64,000 nt of DNA, taken from Luteolibacter ambystomatis (lineage in GTDB: Bacteria > Verrucomicrobiota > Verrucomicrobiia > Verrucomicrobiales > Akkermansiaceae). Each line of letters begins with the position of its first letter. Position 1 is the stretch's first letter. Location of the stretch: assembly GCF_018137965.1 (NCBI RefSeq), contig NZ_CP073100.1, forward strand, positions 1,798,001 to 1,862,000, in the 5' to 3' direction. Shown here piece after piece: positions 1 through 8,624 of this stretch. The translations under genes and the position numbers were made by a program. The notes below the pieces were generated by a model. That model searched no databases. It worked only from the letters and a program-made list of their open reading frames with translations, and was not told the DNA's origin.

Positions 1-60
1 CCGCTTTGTCTCGAATTCCACCGCCCTTCCATGGCAGCATCTGCTCGTCTTCGAGAATCC

Positions 61-924
61 ATGATCCGCGCGTTGCTCTTCCTTCTCTGTCTCGCCTGTC
101 CGCTTTCAGCGCGGGAAGTGGATGTCTACCTCCTTGGCGGGCAGTCGAACATGCAGGGCATCGCGAAGCTCACCGATCTGCCGCAACATCAGCTCACTCC
201 TGCCCCGGGGGTTCTATTCTGGAATGGCAGGGAATTCGAACCGCTTGTGCCCGGCAAAACGAAGTCTTCGAAACATGAAGGCGAATTCGGCCCTGAGCTC
301 GCCTTCGCCCACGCGATCCCCACTCCGGGCCGCCCGGTGTTTCTAGTGAAATACTCCGCCAGCGGCATGCCCCTCGATCCCGGCTGGAATGCCGACAAGT
401 GGCTCGGCGGCGAAAAGCCCGGACGCGTGAATTTTTATCCGGGTGCCAACCGCACCGATCCCAACCGCGGCCGCCTCTACTCGGCGATGATCACCTGCTT
501 CGGTGAGGCGATCGGTGCGCTCTATAAGCACGGCGATACACCGGTGATCCGCGGCTTTCTCTGGATGCAGGGCGAGCAGGATGCCAAGCACCCCCTCTCC
601 GCAGAGCACTATCCGGCAAACCTCAAGCTGCTGCGGCACCGGATCTCCGAGGACCTGCGTGTGGAGAATCTGCCGATAGCCTTCGGCCAGGTGCTGCCCC
701 ATGATCCGCCTCTGCCACGCTTCATCGCCCGCGACCAGATCCGGCGCCAGATGGCCGCCTGTGACATGGACTCCGGAAGTCCGCTCGCCATTCCCCGCTG
801 CCGCATGATCTCCACCAACGGTTTTCCGATCGGCACCGACACCGTCCACTACAACGCCAAGGGGCAGTTGCTGCTGGGAGCCGCCCTGGCCAAAGGAGTC
901 GGCGAGGCGATGCTCTCCAAATAA
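61..924 (+). CDS. Secreted SASA-type carbohydrate esterase (sialate O-acetylesterase-like)
   Basis: 287-aa protein of the SGNH-like SASA/CE6 esterase type, which removes acetyl groups from sugars such as xylan or sialic acid. The first 17 residues look like a signal peptide (MIRALLFLLCLACPLSA), so I chose the start at 61 instead of the upstream in-frame ATG at 31. The family block GGQSNMQG holds the nucleophile Ser29. A middle block reads GFLWMQGEQDA, and a late block DTVHYNAKGQ supplies the likely catalytic His. Length is normal for the family. It probably acts in the periplasm or outside the cell. The exact acetyl-sugar substrate cannot be read from the sequence. The next gene follows 76 bases later on the same strand without obvious functional linkage. 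Confidence 0.85.
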   Translation: MIRALLFLLCLACPLSAREVDVYLLGGQSNMQGIAKLTDLPQHQLTPAPGVLFWNGREFEPLVPGKTKSSKHEGEFGPELAFAHAIPTPGRPVFLVKYSASGMPLDPGWNADKWLGGEKPGRVNFYPGANRTDPNRGRLYSAMITCFGEAIGALYKHGDTPVIRGFLWMQGEQDAKHPLSAEHYPANLKLLRHRISEDLRVENLPIAFGQVLPHDPPLPRFIARDQIRRQMAACDMDSGSPLAIPRCRMISTNGFPIGTDTVHYNAKGQLLLGAALAKGVGEAMLSK

Positions 925-1000
925 GGGGCAACATTTTCAGCCACACAACCTTTCGGATTCGCTTCCGTGAAAAACTGTTGTTAGGTTCGCGGTTGATCTC

Positions 1001-2320
1001 ATGAAGCCGCCCCATCTCGCCGACTACCGTGAACGGCTCGCCGCCGGACGCACCCTGCGTTTGAAACTCCCCCGCAAGGAACTCGGTACCTGGCAACCGG
1101 CGGAGCGGGATGTGGTGGAACTGATCCGCCATTCCAATCAGGACCGCGTGCACAAACTGGTGCCCCTGAAGATGGCGCGTATGGCGGCCTCGCCGTTTTC
1201 GTTTTATCGCGGCACCGCCTTCCTGATGGCGGGTGATCTCTCGTCCTCTCCCATCACTGGTATTCACACGCAGATCTGTGGGGATGCCCATGTCCGCAAC
1301 CTCGGCGCCTATGCCACGCAGGACGATCTGTTCCTCTTCGACGTGAATGATTTCGACGAGACCACACCCGGGCCATGGGAATGGGATCTCAAGCGGTTGG
1401 CCGCGTCCATCATCCTGGTCGGACGGGAAGCCGGACAGAGTGAAGATGCCTGCGCCGATGCGGTGCATCAGATGGCCGAACGCTACCGGAAGTCCATGCG
1501 GGCCTTCGCCCGGATGCCCGTTCTCGACCTCACCCGCTATGCCGTGATGCGCTCGGTGGGGCACGGGCCGGTGCAGCGCATTCTTCGCAAGGCCGAGCGC
1601 AAGACTCCCGCGCAGGAGATGGAAAAGCGCACCGCACCGGACGGGAACGGCCTGCCACGCTTCCGCGAGCTTCCCTTGCAAACACCGGTGCCGGAAGCCG
1701 TCGCAAGCCGGGTGATCGGTTCGCTCAAACACTATCGCGAGACTTTGACCGCCAACCGCCAGTCGATCTTCGATGCCTATCATCCATCCGATGTCGCCTT
1801 CAAGATCGCCGGCACCGGCAGCGTTGGCTCGCGGGACTACGTGGTCCTGTTGTTTGGAAACGGCCCGGACGATCCGCTGTTCCTCCAAGTGAAGGAAGCC
1901 TTCGCCTCCTGCTACACCCCCTACCTCCCGGAAGTCGGAGTGCCTGCTCATCACGGGCAGCGCGTGGCACAGGGCCAACAGCGCATGCAAACCGTGAGCG
2001 ACCCATTCCTCGGCTGGACCACGATTGGAGACCGCCACTTCCTCGTGCGGCAGGTCGCGGACCGCAATGCCGCCATCGATCCACAGGATCTGAAGGGCAA
2101 AGCTTTGCTCCAGTATTCCCTCGTCTGTGGCGAGGCACTTGCCAAGGCCCACGCCCGCACCGGTGACCCGGCCTTGCTCGCCGGCTATCTGGGGAAATCG
2201 GAAAAATTCGCCAAAGCGCTCGCCGCGTTCGCCCGCACCTATGCGGATCAGGTCGAGAAGGACCACTCCACCTTCACCGCCGCCATCGCGGACGGCAGAC
2301 TCCAGGCTGCGATGATCTGA
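1001..2320 (+). CDS. DUF2252 family protein
   Basis: 439-aa protein matching DUF2252, a family with kinase-like conserved blocks but no agreed function. Visible family signatures are ICGDAHVRNLGAY near residue 90 and FDVNDFDETTPGPWEWDLKR near residue 115, both typical of the whole family. There is no signal peptide, so it is probably cytoplasmic. Its TGA stop directly abuts the stop of the next gene on the opposite strand, the two making the palindrome TGATCA, so there is no room for a separate terminator between them. Confidence 0.85.
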   Translation: MKPPHLADYRERLAAGRTLRLKLPRKELGTWQPAERDVVELIRHSNQDRVHKLVPLKMARMAASPFSFYRGTAFLMAGDLSSSPITGIHTQICGDAHVRNLGAYATQDDLFLFDVNDFDETTPGPWEWDLKRLAASIILVGREAGQSEDACADAVHQMAERYRKSMRAFARMPVLDLTRYAVMRSVGHGPVQRILRKAERKTPAQEMEKRTAPDGNGLPRFRELPLQTPVPEAVASRVIGSLKHYRETLTANRQSIFDAYHPSDVAFKIAGTGSVGSRDYVVLLFGNGPDDPLFLQVKEAFASCYTPYLPEVGVPAHHGQRVAQGQQRMQTVSDPFLGWTTIGDRHFLVRQVADRNAAIDPQDLKGKALLQYSLVCGEALAKAHARTGDPALLAGYLGKSEKFAKALAAFARTYADQVEKDHSTFTAAIADGRLQAAMI

Positions 2321-3193
2321 TCAATCCCCCTTCCTCAGCACCCGGTCCAGGAAATCGATCGCGGCATCGTGGGCTCCACCGGGGAAGAGGAATGCCGTGA
2401 TGTGTCCCCTGCCCTTGAGCCAATAGATCTCATGGGAAATCCCCTTCCTCTCCAGCGCGCTGGCAAATCTCCGGATGTGCTCCGGAGGCACCAGCCCGTC
2501 CATCGTACCGTGATAGAGAAATACCGGAGGGCTGTCCTTGGTCACCTGGTACACGGGTGAAGCCTCAATGTAGCGCCGGGGAATGCGCTCCTTTTTCCCG
2601 CCGAGGAAGTCCGCCACCATGCTTCCACTTTCCACCATGGTCAGGTCGGCCGGATCACCGCCCGCCACCACCGCCTTGATCCCCTCGTCATACGGATGCT
2701 TCAGCAATCCTGCCAGCGAGGCGAGATGAGCACCCGCCGAATAGCCGTAGGTCGCGATCCGCGTGGCATCGATGCCGTTTTCCTTCGCATGCACACGCAT
2801 CCATAACAGTGCCTGATGGATATCCTCGACCTGCGCGGGATAAATCCAGCGCGGGGCCTTGCGATACGTGATATTGAAAACCACATAGCCCCGCCCGGCC
2901 AGCTTCCGGGCGATCGGAGCCATGTGATTGCGGTGATCCTCACCAGTCCATCCGCCATAATGCAGCAGCAATACCGCGGGGGCAGGCTCCCCGGCCACGG
3001 GCCGATAAAGATCCCCCTGCAAAGCCTCCGGCCAATCGGACGGCGTGTAGGTGATGTCCCGCCACACCGTATAGTCCGTCCTCACCGGTGGCACGGACTT
3101 TCCCACGTGGCCCACATGCGTCGCACATGAGGCGAGGCCGAGACAAACAAAGGCCATCCCCCACCGCAGGGCTCGCAAAGGTCGTCGGAACAT
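2321..3193 (-). CDS. Lipoprotein alpha/beta-hydrolase (esterase/lipase-like)
   Basis: 290-aa alpha/beta hydrolase of the BD-FAE/carboxylesterase type. The N-terminus has a signal segment ending in the lipobox LASC, with Cys23 as the lipidation site, so it is predicted to be a membrane-anchored lipoprotein. The oxyanion-hole block HYGGW, the nucleophile elbow GYSAG, the Asp region HGTMDGLVP and the final His in GRGHIT form the catalytic set in the right order. The likely substrates are esters on plant or algal polysaccharides, which is an inference from family and neighbourhood. It is convergent with the DUF2252 gene. Confidence 0.85.
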   Translation of the reverse strand: MFRRPLRALRWGMAFVCLGLASCATHVGHVGKSVPPVRTDYTVWRDITYTPSDWPEALQGDLYRPVAGEPAPAVLLLHYGGWTGEDHRNHMAPIARKLAGRGYVVFNITYRKAPRWIYPAQVEDIHQALLWMRVHAKENGIDATRIATYGYSAGAHLASLAGLLKHPYDEGIKAVVAGGDPADLTMVESGSMVADFLGGKKERIPRRYIEASPVYQVTKDSPPVFLYHGTMDGLVPPEHIRRFASALERKGISHEIYWLKGRGHITAFLFPGGAHDAAIDFLDRVLRKGD

Positions 3194-3338
3194 GCCTGGA
3201 ACCTAATCCGCTCCACGGCCAAGAAAAGAATCCGCGCCCACAAAAACCGCATCGAGCCATTCATCCCAAGCCCTGCCGGTGGTTTTCCCTTGAAAGCCTG
3301 CTCCCGGAACCGCATACGAACGTCGCTACGCGCAACCG

Positions 3339-3423
3339 GGAGAGGTGGCAGAGTGGTCTATCGCGTCGGTCTTGAAAACCGAAGACGGGAAACTGTCCGT
3401 GGGTTCGAATCCCACCCTCTCCG
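3339..3423 (+). tRNA. tRNA-Ser (anticodon UGA)
   Basis: 85-nt tRNA with acceptor GGAGAGG pairing to CCTCTCC at 3416-3422, an anticodon loop CTTGAAA giving UGA, a long class II variable arm, and T-arm GTGGG/TTCGAAT/CCCAC. The base after the acceptor is G, then CTT, so CCA is not encoded here. The repeat at the far end of the integrated element does continue into GCCA. The tail after the discriminator was therefore replaced when the element inserted. Confidence 0.95.
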
Positions 3424-3424
3424 C
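3410..3424 (+). other. attL: tRNA-side attachment core
   Basis: The 15 bases TCCCACCCTCTCCGC cover the last part of the T-stem and the 3' acceptor arm of tRNA-Ser. They recur exactly at 13198-13212. The integrase gene starts about 100 bases inside. This is the usual layout of a tyrosine-integrase element inserted in a tRNA 3' end. Confidence 0.85.
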
Positions 3425-3489
3425 TTCATTTTCGCAACTTGTTTGGACTCAGCGAATCTGCTTATAATCAAGGTCTTGGACTACGATTA

Positions 3490-3511
3490 TGGGACACACG
3501 ACTGGGACACA
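3490..3511 (+). repeat. Two putative integrase arm-type sites
   Basis: TGGGACACA occurs at 3490-3498 and again at 3503-3511, spaced 13 bases start to start. It occurs a third time near the other end of the element at 13114-13122. Short direct repeats near both ends of an element are typical of arm-type binding sites of tyrosine integrases. The binding role is inferred. Confidence 0.55.
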
Positions 3512-3527
3512 AAACGAATCGCGAGAA

Positions 3528-5264
3528 ATGGGCAAAAACCACCTAATCAAGCGTGGCAGCCGCTACTTTTTCCGGCGTCGGGTTCCTGAAGTGATTCAGG
3601 CGATTGTCGGCAAGAAGGAGCTAAAGGCTGCCCTTGGCACTTCTGATTTCAAGGAAGCGGTCCGCAAGGCCACCGTCGAAACTCTGAAATCCGACGAACA
3701 ATTTGAGGCAGCCCGACGTGCACTGAAATCGGTGCACCCGGGTGCACCAGCCAAAAGGCGGGTCGGATACAGCGAGGCCATGCACCTTCTGACGAGGTGG
3801 TATCAAGAACTTGAAAACGGTTCTCTGGTCTGGTTTGAAGAGAATCACGGCATCCGTGGAAACCCTGATGAACTGCGAGACGTCCTTGAAGGAGGATACA
3901 CCGATCTTGCCGCCTACAGCGGAGAGCGGCACCCAAATGATGGATGCTGTCGAAAAGAGCTTCGGTCACTGATCGAAGACGCCGGAGTAGAATTCGGGGG
4001 CACCGACGACGAATTCACCCGCCTGTCAGGACTGATGAAGCGGGGACGTGTGCTCGATCTTCAGAAGCACATCGCTCGCCTTGAAGGCACCGGAGAAATC
4101 CAAGCGCCACAGATGTATAGCGGAATCAGACATGAAAAATCGTGCGCATCTGGATTTCCTTCCTCATCTCAACCGGTCAACGCTCCGAGCGTTGGGGACG
4201 TAATCGACGAGTTCTTGGAAGCGAGGAAACTGAATGACAGAACTGACGCCACTTTGAGGGCGTATGCGGGACCAACCAATTTTCTACGGAGCATTCTTGG
4301 TGGGAGCACTCCAATCGCCAACGTGGATCGCGCCCAAATGAAAGAGGTGCTCAAGCTGCTCGTCCAATTCCCGGCAAACGCTGCGAAACACTACCCCGGC
4401 AAGCCAGCCCTCCGATGCATCGAATTGGCAAAGGCGGACGGAAGAAAAGCCATCAGTGCCAACACACTGAAAAACTACCTCATTTGCGTGCGTGCACTGT
4501 TCAATTTCGCGGTGGAAGCGCAGATGATTTCTGTCAGCCCTTTGAGGGGAATTTCGTTTCCGGGACGTGGGGTGAAGGGCGGATCAAAACGGCCACTCTT
4601 CACAGTCGATGAGGTGAATAGGCTCTTCCGTCACGATTTCTACAACGACAACGAGGCGAGACGAAAGCTCTCCCTCGAAAACGTTCCCGGCCGATTTTGG
4701 GTTCCCTTGATCGCGCTCTTCCACGGCTGCCGCTCCAACGAAATTTGCCAGCTTTACACCGACGACGTTTTCGAAAAGGACGGCATCCTTTGCATCAACA
4801 TCTCAGACGAGAGAGCAGACGGTTCATCCTGCGAGAAGCGCCTTAAAACCCAGCAAAGCAAGCGGTTGGTTCCAGTTCATCCAACACTGCTGGAAATAGG
4901 GTTCAAAACCTTCTGGAAGCAGAGGGGGCGCGATCAGAGGAATCCTCGGCTATTCCACGATCTCACGTTGGGCAAAAACGGAAACTACAGTGACGCATTT
5001 CAGAAGCACTTCCACAGATTCCTTTCTGATTGCTTCAGGGAAAAAATGCCAAAGGCAACCCTCCATTCCTTCCGCCATATGTGGAAAGATGCTGCGACCG
5101 AAGCTGGCATTCCTGAAGAGGTGGCAAGACGACTGGGGGGCTGGGTTGGCGACCGAAGCGCGGCTGCCGGGTATGGACGTGGACCCTCCGTTCAAAAGCT
5201 CTTCGAAGCTGTCCAGCGGATCGAATTTCCCGGACTCAAAATTGATCACATCCGGTGGGTCTGA
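3528..5264 (+). CDS. Tyrosine recombinase / integrase of the element
   Basis: About 578 aa. The N-terminal block HLIKRGSRYFFRRRVPEVIQ resembles the DUF6538-type start common in phage-type integrases, followed by a SAM-like core-binding domain around residues 210-330 and a catalytic domain. Catalytic residues are Arg402 in FHGCRSNEICQL, His513 and Arg516 in LHSFRHMW, and Tyr549 in AGYGRG. The reading frame is open from an ATG at 3489, but that stretch merely translates the TGGGACACA repeats, so I prefer the ATG at 3528. It integrates and excises the element at the tRNA-Ser 3' end. Confidence 0.92.
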   Translation: MGKNHLIKRGSRYFFRRRVPEVIQAIVGKKELKAALGTSDFKEAVRKATVETLKSDEQFEAARRALKSVHPGAPAKRRVGYSEAMHLLTRWYQELENGSLVWFEENHGIRGNPDELRDVLEGGYTDLAAYSGERHPNDGCCRKELRSLIEDAGVEFGGTDDEFTRLSGLMKRGRVLDLQKHIARLEGTGEIQAPQMYSGIRHEKSCASGFPSSSQPVNAPSVGDVIDEFLEARKLNDRTDATLRAYAGPTNFLRSILGGSTPIANVDRAQMKEVLKLLVQFPANAAKHYPGKPALRCIELAKADGRKAISANTLKNYLICVRALFNFAVEAQMISVSPLRGISFPGRGVKGGSKRPLFTVDEVNRLFRHDFYNDNEARRKLSLENVPGRFWVPLIALFHGCRSNEICQLYTDDVFEKDGILCINISDERADGSSCEKRLKTQQSKRLVPVHPTLLEIGFKTFWKQRGRDQRNPRLFHDLTLGKNGNYSDAFQKHFHRFLSDCFREKMPKATLHSFRHMWKDAATEAGIPEEVARRLGGWVGDRSAAAGYGRGPSVQKLFEAVQRIEFPGLKIDHIRWV

Positions 5265-5531
5265 GAACGCCACTTTTTGCTTTGCCTTAGACGCTCCGAA
5301 TCCGTCATGCTGCATGTGTCCGCGAAAGCGGACGGAGCCTGAGAAACTCCAGATAAGCGGTAATGGCGTTGGCCGTGACAACGTCGCCACCTCGAAATGG
5401 TTCGGGGAGGCGGCTGTATGTTCAGGCTGCTCTCGTAGCGGCTAAAACAGTCGCGGCTGGCTTATCCAGTTTCTCAACTCCCCGAGCCACCTGCGGAATG
5501 CGGCGGCTCTTTTCCTGAGAAACGAACAGCC
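5265..5531. other. Non-coding stretch with a GNRA hairpin
   Basis: 267 bases between the integrase and the next gene. The clearest structure is GTCCGC-GAAA-GCGGAC at 5318-5333, a 6-bp stem with a GAAA tetraloop and no T-run after it. It may be a weak terminator or excision-related structure. I see no convincing gene. Confidence 0.35.
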
Positions 5532-6116
5532 ATGAGAGCCAGAGCCGCAAAAGTCAGCAACATCCGCCAAGGGTGCATGAAAGTCCTCCTTGGAGTCATT
5601 TTCGCTTTGGGAGCCATCATCCCGATCAGCAAAATCTTTTCTAATTCACCTCGGGAGAAGAGTGAGAGTGCCAGCAACCGCGAAGCTCAGATGCAGACCC
5701 TCAATGGGCGTTCCTTCGTTCTCGCAGAAGAAGCGGGAATGACTGGCGTTTTCATTGAAATCACCCCTCAAGTGGATGCTCAAATGAGGGACGCACAGCG
5801 GGTGAAAATCACCTTCTCAGCGCCGGGAAGATCGAATCCCGCAGAAATGCGGAAAGAGGTGTATTTGCTTGTGAAGGAATTCTTCAAGCGATCCAAACAG
5901 ACCCCGGGATTTGAGGACGTTTCATCATACTGGTTTTCCCCAACGGCAAAATTGGTGGACCAATATGGACACGAAACTCAGGGGGCGGCAGGCAAGCTCG
6001 TTATTGATAGAGAGGTGATGTTCAAGATGAATTGGGACAATGCCACCCCACAAAGGATAGAGCAGCTTTTTAATACGGAAGCAACATTGTCTTGGAAACG
6101 CTCAGAACAGGAATAA
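5532..6116 (+). CDS. Hypothetical membrane-anchored protein
   Basis: 194-aa protein not recognised. Residues about 16-34 (from the second methionine) form one hydrophobic segment, VLLGVIFALGAIIPISKIF, followed by a polar domain of about 155 residues. This suggests a single N-terminal anchor with the rest outside the membrane or in the periplasm. The alternative start at 5577 has AAGGG just upstream and may be the true start. The next gene begins 18 bases downstream in the same direction and also starts with a membrane segment, so the two probably form an operon. Confidence 0.55.
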   Translation: MRARAAKVSNIRQGCMKVLLGVIFALGAIIPISKIFSNSPREKSESASNREAQMQTLNGRSFVLAEEAGMTGVFIEITPQVDAQMRDAQRVKITFSAPGRSNPAEMRKEVYLLVKEFFKRSKQTPGFEDVSSYWFSPTAKLVDQYGHETQGAAGKLVIDREVMFKMNWDNATPQRIEQLFNTEATLSWKRSEQE

Positions 6117-6134
6117 AATCTAACCGGCATCATT

Positions 6135-6428
6135 ATGATCCTTGTGTTTCTTGGGGCGATATTCGCAGCCCTTGTCATCGGAGGCGTTGGGGGCACGTTC
6201 TACGGCGTGTATGTGTTCTTCCGGAATCGTCGTGAGCAACGTGAATACCATGAGTGCTACTTGGACGAAGAAGACGCAGACTTGGCTTTGGATTTGCCTG
6301 CACATCCAAAGCCATCAACCCGCGCAAAGGCCCGTTCTTGTGTGCCACCTGTGATACCGAATCACCGAACGCAGCCCGGCACGGGCCGTTTGCTTCCGCC
6401 TCCACCTCGTCGGGTGTTGCGAGATTAA
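6135..6428 (+). CDS. Hypothetical small membrane protein
   Basis: 97-aa protein not recognised. Residues 1-28 are one transmembrane helix, MILVFLGAIFAALVIGGVGG onward, followed by a charged stretch RNRREQREYHE, an acidic patch and a proline- and arginine-rich tail. It lies 18 bases behind the membrane-anchored gene at 5532 and is probably co-transcribed with it. Confidence 0.5.
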   Translation: MILVFLGAIFAALVIGGVGGTFYGVYVFFRNRREQREYHECYLDEEDADLALDLPAHPKPSTRAKARSCVPPVIPNHRTQPGTGRLLPPPPRRVLRD

Positions 6429-6523
6429 GCAACACCCTTATATACCTGAAACACCCACGTTTTGCAAGCAAAATCGCCAATAAATCTTGACAAAATGACC
6501 GAATTCGCTGTTTGCGGGTGATA

Positions 6524-6769
6524 ATGTTGAAAATTCGATTTCAGACCATGGGTCTAGGCATGGCCGGGGTTCCCATTCCTAGCGAAATTCAATCGCCTGT
6601 TCCCTTCGAAAAGGGGCAAACGGTGTATCACAAGAACTCTGACCGCCATCGTCATTTTGAGGTGTATTCGGCGTATTGGGTCGTGGATGATTGTGATGGA
6701 GAGTTTTACCAACTCGTTTCACTAGGAATGCCACTCCCCAAAGGAGAAGACGGTTCCTACGAACCGTAG
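6524..6769 (+). CDS. Hypothetical small protein
   Basis: 81-aa protein without recognised domains. The centre FEKGQTVYHKNSDRHRHFEV reads like a compact beta-rich domain (YSAYWVVDDCDGEFYQLVSL follows). I took the ATG at 6524; a TTG at 6512 is possible. An antisense frame overlaps it and also looks partly protein-like, so the call is not firm. Confidence 0.4.
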   Translation: MLKIRFQTMGLGMAGVPIPSEIQSPVPFEKGQTVYHKNSDRHRHFEVYSAYWVVDDCDGEFYQLVSLGMPLPKGEDGSYEP

Positions 6770-6894
6770 CGTAATCAATCTGCCACCCTTCTCCGTTCCA
6801 AAATATCGGCCTCCCGTGAGGGTCGATCTGCCATCTTTCGTATTCATTTTTAGTCATTATTCTTTCTAGTTCTTTCGCATCCCTCGTTAGGTGA

Positions 6895-6923
6895 TTGACA
6901 CACCCAAGTCTTTCTGCTAGAGT
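6895..6923 (+). promoter_or_regulatory. Sigma-70-like promoter for the transposase
   Basis: TTGACA at 6895-6900, a 17-base spacer, then TAGAGT at 6918-6923, 20 bases before the transposase ATG. The -35 is perfect and the -10 matches four of six consensus bases. Confidence 0.5.
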
Positions 6924-6942
6924 CCGCGCCAATCAAATTTAT

Positions 6943-7824
6943 ATGTATAGTTTTAATAAGATTTTCCCCGATGAGGCGGCAGCCATAGCCTTCCTCGAAA
7001 ACGCCCGATGGCCTGACGGCAACATCCAATCGCCCTACGGGGACAAGGGCGCGTATCGAATCGAAACCCGCCCCGGCGTTTATAAATGTAGGGCTACCCG
7101 CAAGCAGTTCAGCGTAAGGCAAGGCACAATTTTTGAGGAATCACGCCTACCCCTTCACAAGTGGTTTTATGCGATTTTCCTTACGCAATCGACCAAGAAG
7201 GGAGTGTCCAGCATCCACCTCGCAAATGTGCTTGGCGTCACCCAAAAAACTGCATGGTTCATGATGCATCGCCTTCGTTATGGAGTCGAACATGGGGATT
7301 GCTTGCGTCCCCTTTCCGGGATCGTTGAAATGGACGAGCATTATTCCGGTGGCAAGGGACGCGGCAAACGTGGTCGTGGTGCGGAGAACAAGACTCCGGT
7401 GTTCGGCATGGTTGAACGTGGCGGCGAGGTCCGCGTGCAGGTCGTTCCCGACTGCAAGAAAAAGACGCTGATACCGATCATCAAGAAGCACGTTTCCACG
7501 GAGAACACGGAGGTCATGACCGACGATTTCCCCACCTACAATGCACTCGATGGCATGTATGACAGACAGGTCATCAACCATAGCGCCAAGCAGTATGTGC
7601 GAGCAGACGGCCACGTTCACACGAACACGATTGAAGGATTCTGGAGCCACCTCAAGCTAGGTTTGAAGGCGGTTCAAATCCACGTCAGACCCAAGCACCT
7701 GAACCGCTATTGCAAGGAATACGAATTCAAGTATAATACGCGCAAATTGACCAATTTTGAGCGTTTTTCCCGTTGGTTTGACTTCTGCAATGGGCGTCTC
7801 ACCTACAAAGCTTTGACCGCCTAG
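6943..7824 (+). CDS. IS1595-family DDE transposase
   Basis: 293 aa. The ISXO2-like DDE core is clear: VEMDEHYSGGKGRGKRG carries the first Asp, VMTDDFPTY the second, and HTNTIEGFWSHLKLGLK the last conserved block. The N-terminal ribbon region GAYRIETRPGVYKCRATRKQ keeps only one of the usual cysteines, a pattern I believe also occurs in other members of this family. I cannot find convincing terminal inverted repeats or a target-site duplication around it. It may therefore be a stranded copy or a resident gene of the element. A tiny lysine-rich gene follows 4 bases downstream. Confidence 0.9.
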   Translation: MYSFNKIFPDEAAAIAFLENARWPDGNIQSPYGDKGAYRIETRPGVYKCRATRKQFSVRQGTIFEESRLPLHKWFYAIFLTQSTKKGVSSIHLANVLGVTQKTAWFMMHRLRYGVEHGDCLRPLSGIVEMDEHYSGGKGRGKRGRGAENKTPVFGMVERGGEVRVQVVPDCKKKTLIPIIKKHVSTENTEVMTDDFPTYNALDGMYDRQVINHSAKQYVRADGHVHTNTIEGFWSHLKLGLKAVQIHVRPKHLNRYCKEYEFKYNTRKLTNFERFSRWFDFCNGRLTYKALTA

Positions 7825-7828
7825 CATC

Positions 7829-7978
7829 ATGCCGCCGAACCCGCGCCCGATCAACTACCCTGATGATTCTTTCGAGAACATCTTGAGAAGGCTTGCCCGT
7901 GTTCCCCCGCCACCGAAGGAAAATCCCCCAGACGACAAGCAAGAAGCGGTGAAACCTAGGAAGAAAAAGAAGAAGTAA
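7829..7978 (+). CDS. Small Pro/Lys-rich protein downstream of the transposase
   Basis: 49-aa protein starting 4 bases after the transposase stop, so almost certainly translated from the same message. It reads as a short acidic helix (DDSFENILRRLARV), then PPPPKENPPDD, then a run of lysines and arginines at the C-terminus. From memory, similar short lysine-tailed proteins accompany other transposases of this type, but I cannot name a function. The lysine tail suggests nucleic-acid contact. It ends 4 bases before the stop of the XRE gene on the other strand. Confidence 0.55.
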   Translation: MPPNPRPINYPDDSFENILRRLARVPPPPKENPPDDKQEAVKPRKKKKK

Positions 7979-7981
7979 TTA

Positions 7982-8230
7982 CTATTCTTCTAGTTTCTTT
8001 TCACAGGCGGCAAGCATTTCGCTAGGAGTCGTTCCAAAGACCCATGCCAGTTTGGCCAGTGTCTCCACCGTTGGACGACGCTTGGCGTGTTCTAGGTCAG
8101 AGACAAAGGAGACGGACAATCCGGCCCTTGTCGCGGTTTCGTTCTTCGACAAGCCGCAAGCGGTTCGCCTCGCAGTTATTTCGTTTCTAAGGAGTTCTGA
8201 AAGTTGGTCAGCCCGTTCGTTGATCTTCAT
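7982..8230 (-). CDS. XRE-family DNA-binding regulator
   Basis: 82-aa single-domain Cro/C1-type helix-turn-helix protein. The HTH spans about residues 16-70: ITARRTACGLSKNETATRAG, then LSVSFVSDLEHAKRRPTVET, with the usual LAxxFGxxPSEML tail. Such small solitary repressors commonly control element cargo or act as controllers in restriction or toxin systems. It is divergent from the gene at 8295, with an inverted-repeat region between them that is a natural operator candidate. Confidence 0.85.
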   Translation of the reverse strand: MKINERADQLSELLRNEITARRTACGLSKNETATRAGLSVSFVSDLEHAKRRPTVETLAKLAWVFGTTPSEMLAACEKKLEE

Positions 8231-8248
8231 CCCGACAAGCTAGCCGTC

Positions 8249-8292
8249 TCTCCAGCTTGACGTTTCTTTCGCTATAGCGGAAACTGGAGAGG
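8249..8292. promoter_or_regulatory. Inverted repeats between XRE gene and divergent gene
   Basis: CTCTCCAG at 8249-8256 is repeated inverted as CTGGAGAG at 8285-8292. Nested inside is the 10-bp palindrome CGCTATAGCG at 8271-8280. The site sits in the 64-base divergent spacer and just touches the start of the gene at 8295, where an autoregulating XRE repressor would bind. Its role is inferred. Confidence 0.45.
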
Positions 8293-8294
8293 CT

Positions 8295-8624
8295 ATGAGC
8301 GATCCTCAAAGACCGAAAAAGCGCAACCTCTCCACCTACGGGAAGCAACCAACCCCGGATTTCGACATGGTTTCCATCCTGTTTGGTTCCCTCGGGATTC
8401 TGGCTGGAATCGTGTTCGTGATCGGATTCTTCTGGTATGCCGCTCACACCGAAAACCAGACTTCCTCTAACGCTTCCCGTTCAAAGTATGACTCCATGAG
8501 TCAGGAGGAATTGACGCGGGCCAGAGAACAGGAGAAGCAGGACGGAGCCAACGTGCTTCGTCAGATTGACGAGCACCGGGAGAACACCCTTTGGAAGGAG
8601 GAGAAGAAACGCCGGGGTTATTGA
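8295..8624 (+). CDS. Hypothetical single-pass membrane protein
   Basis: 109-aa protein with a polar 24-residue head, one transmembrane helix VSILFGSLGILAGIVFVIGF around residues 26-46, then a strongly charged helical tail ending KEEKKRRGY. Not recognised. It is divergent from the XRE regulator and is a likely target. Its 3' end overlaps the next minus-strand gene by 7 bases. Confidence 0.55.
   Translation: MSDPQRPKKRNLSTYGKQPTPDFDMVSILFGSLGILAGIVFVIGFFWYAAHTENQTSSNASRSKYDSMSQEELTRAREQEKQDGANVLRQIDEHRENTLWKEEKKRRGY

Noticed and set aside
722-2266. 514-codon minus-strand frame
   Set aside because: Antisense to the DUF2252 gene and the end of the esterase gene, both with strong family motifs.
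6579-6860. Minus-strand frame beginning MTKNEYERWQIDPHGR
   Set aside because: The first 30 residues look protein-like, but the rest is antisense to the gene at 6524 and reads as a shadow. It could be a truncated gene start; I could not support it.
6943-7824. IS1595-type transposase as a domesticated gene because its zinc ribbon lacks most cysteines
   Set aside because: I believe other members of this family also lack these cysteines, and the DDE residues are intact. The lack of visible terminal repeats is not enough to claim domestication.
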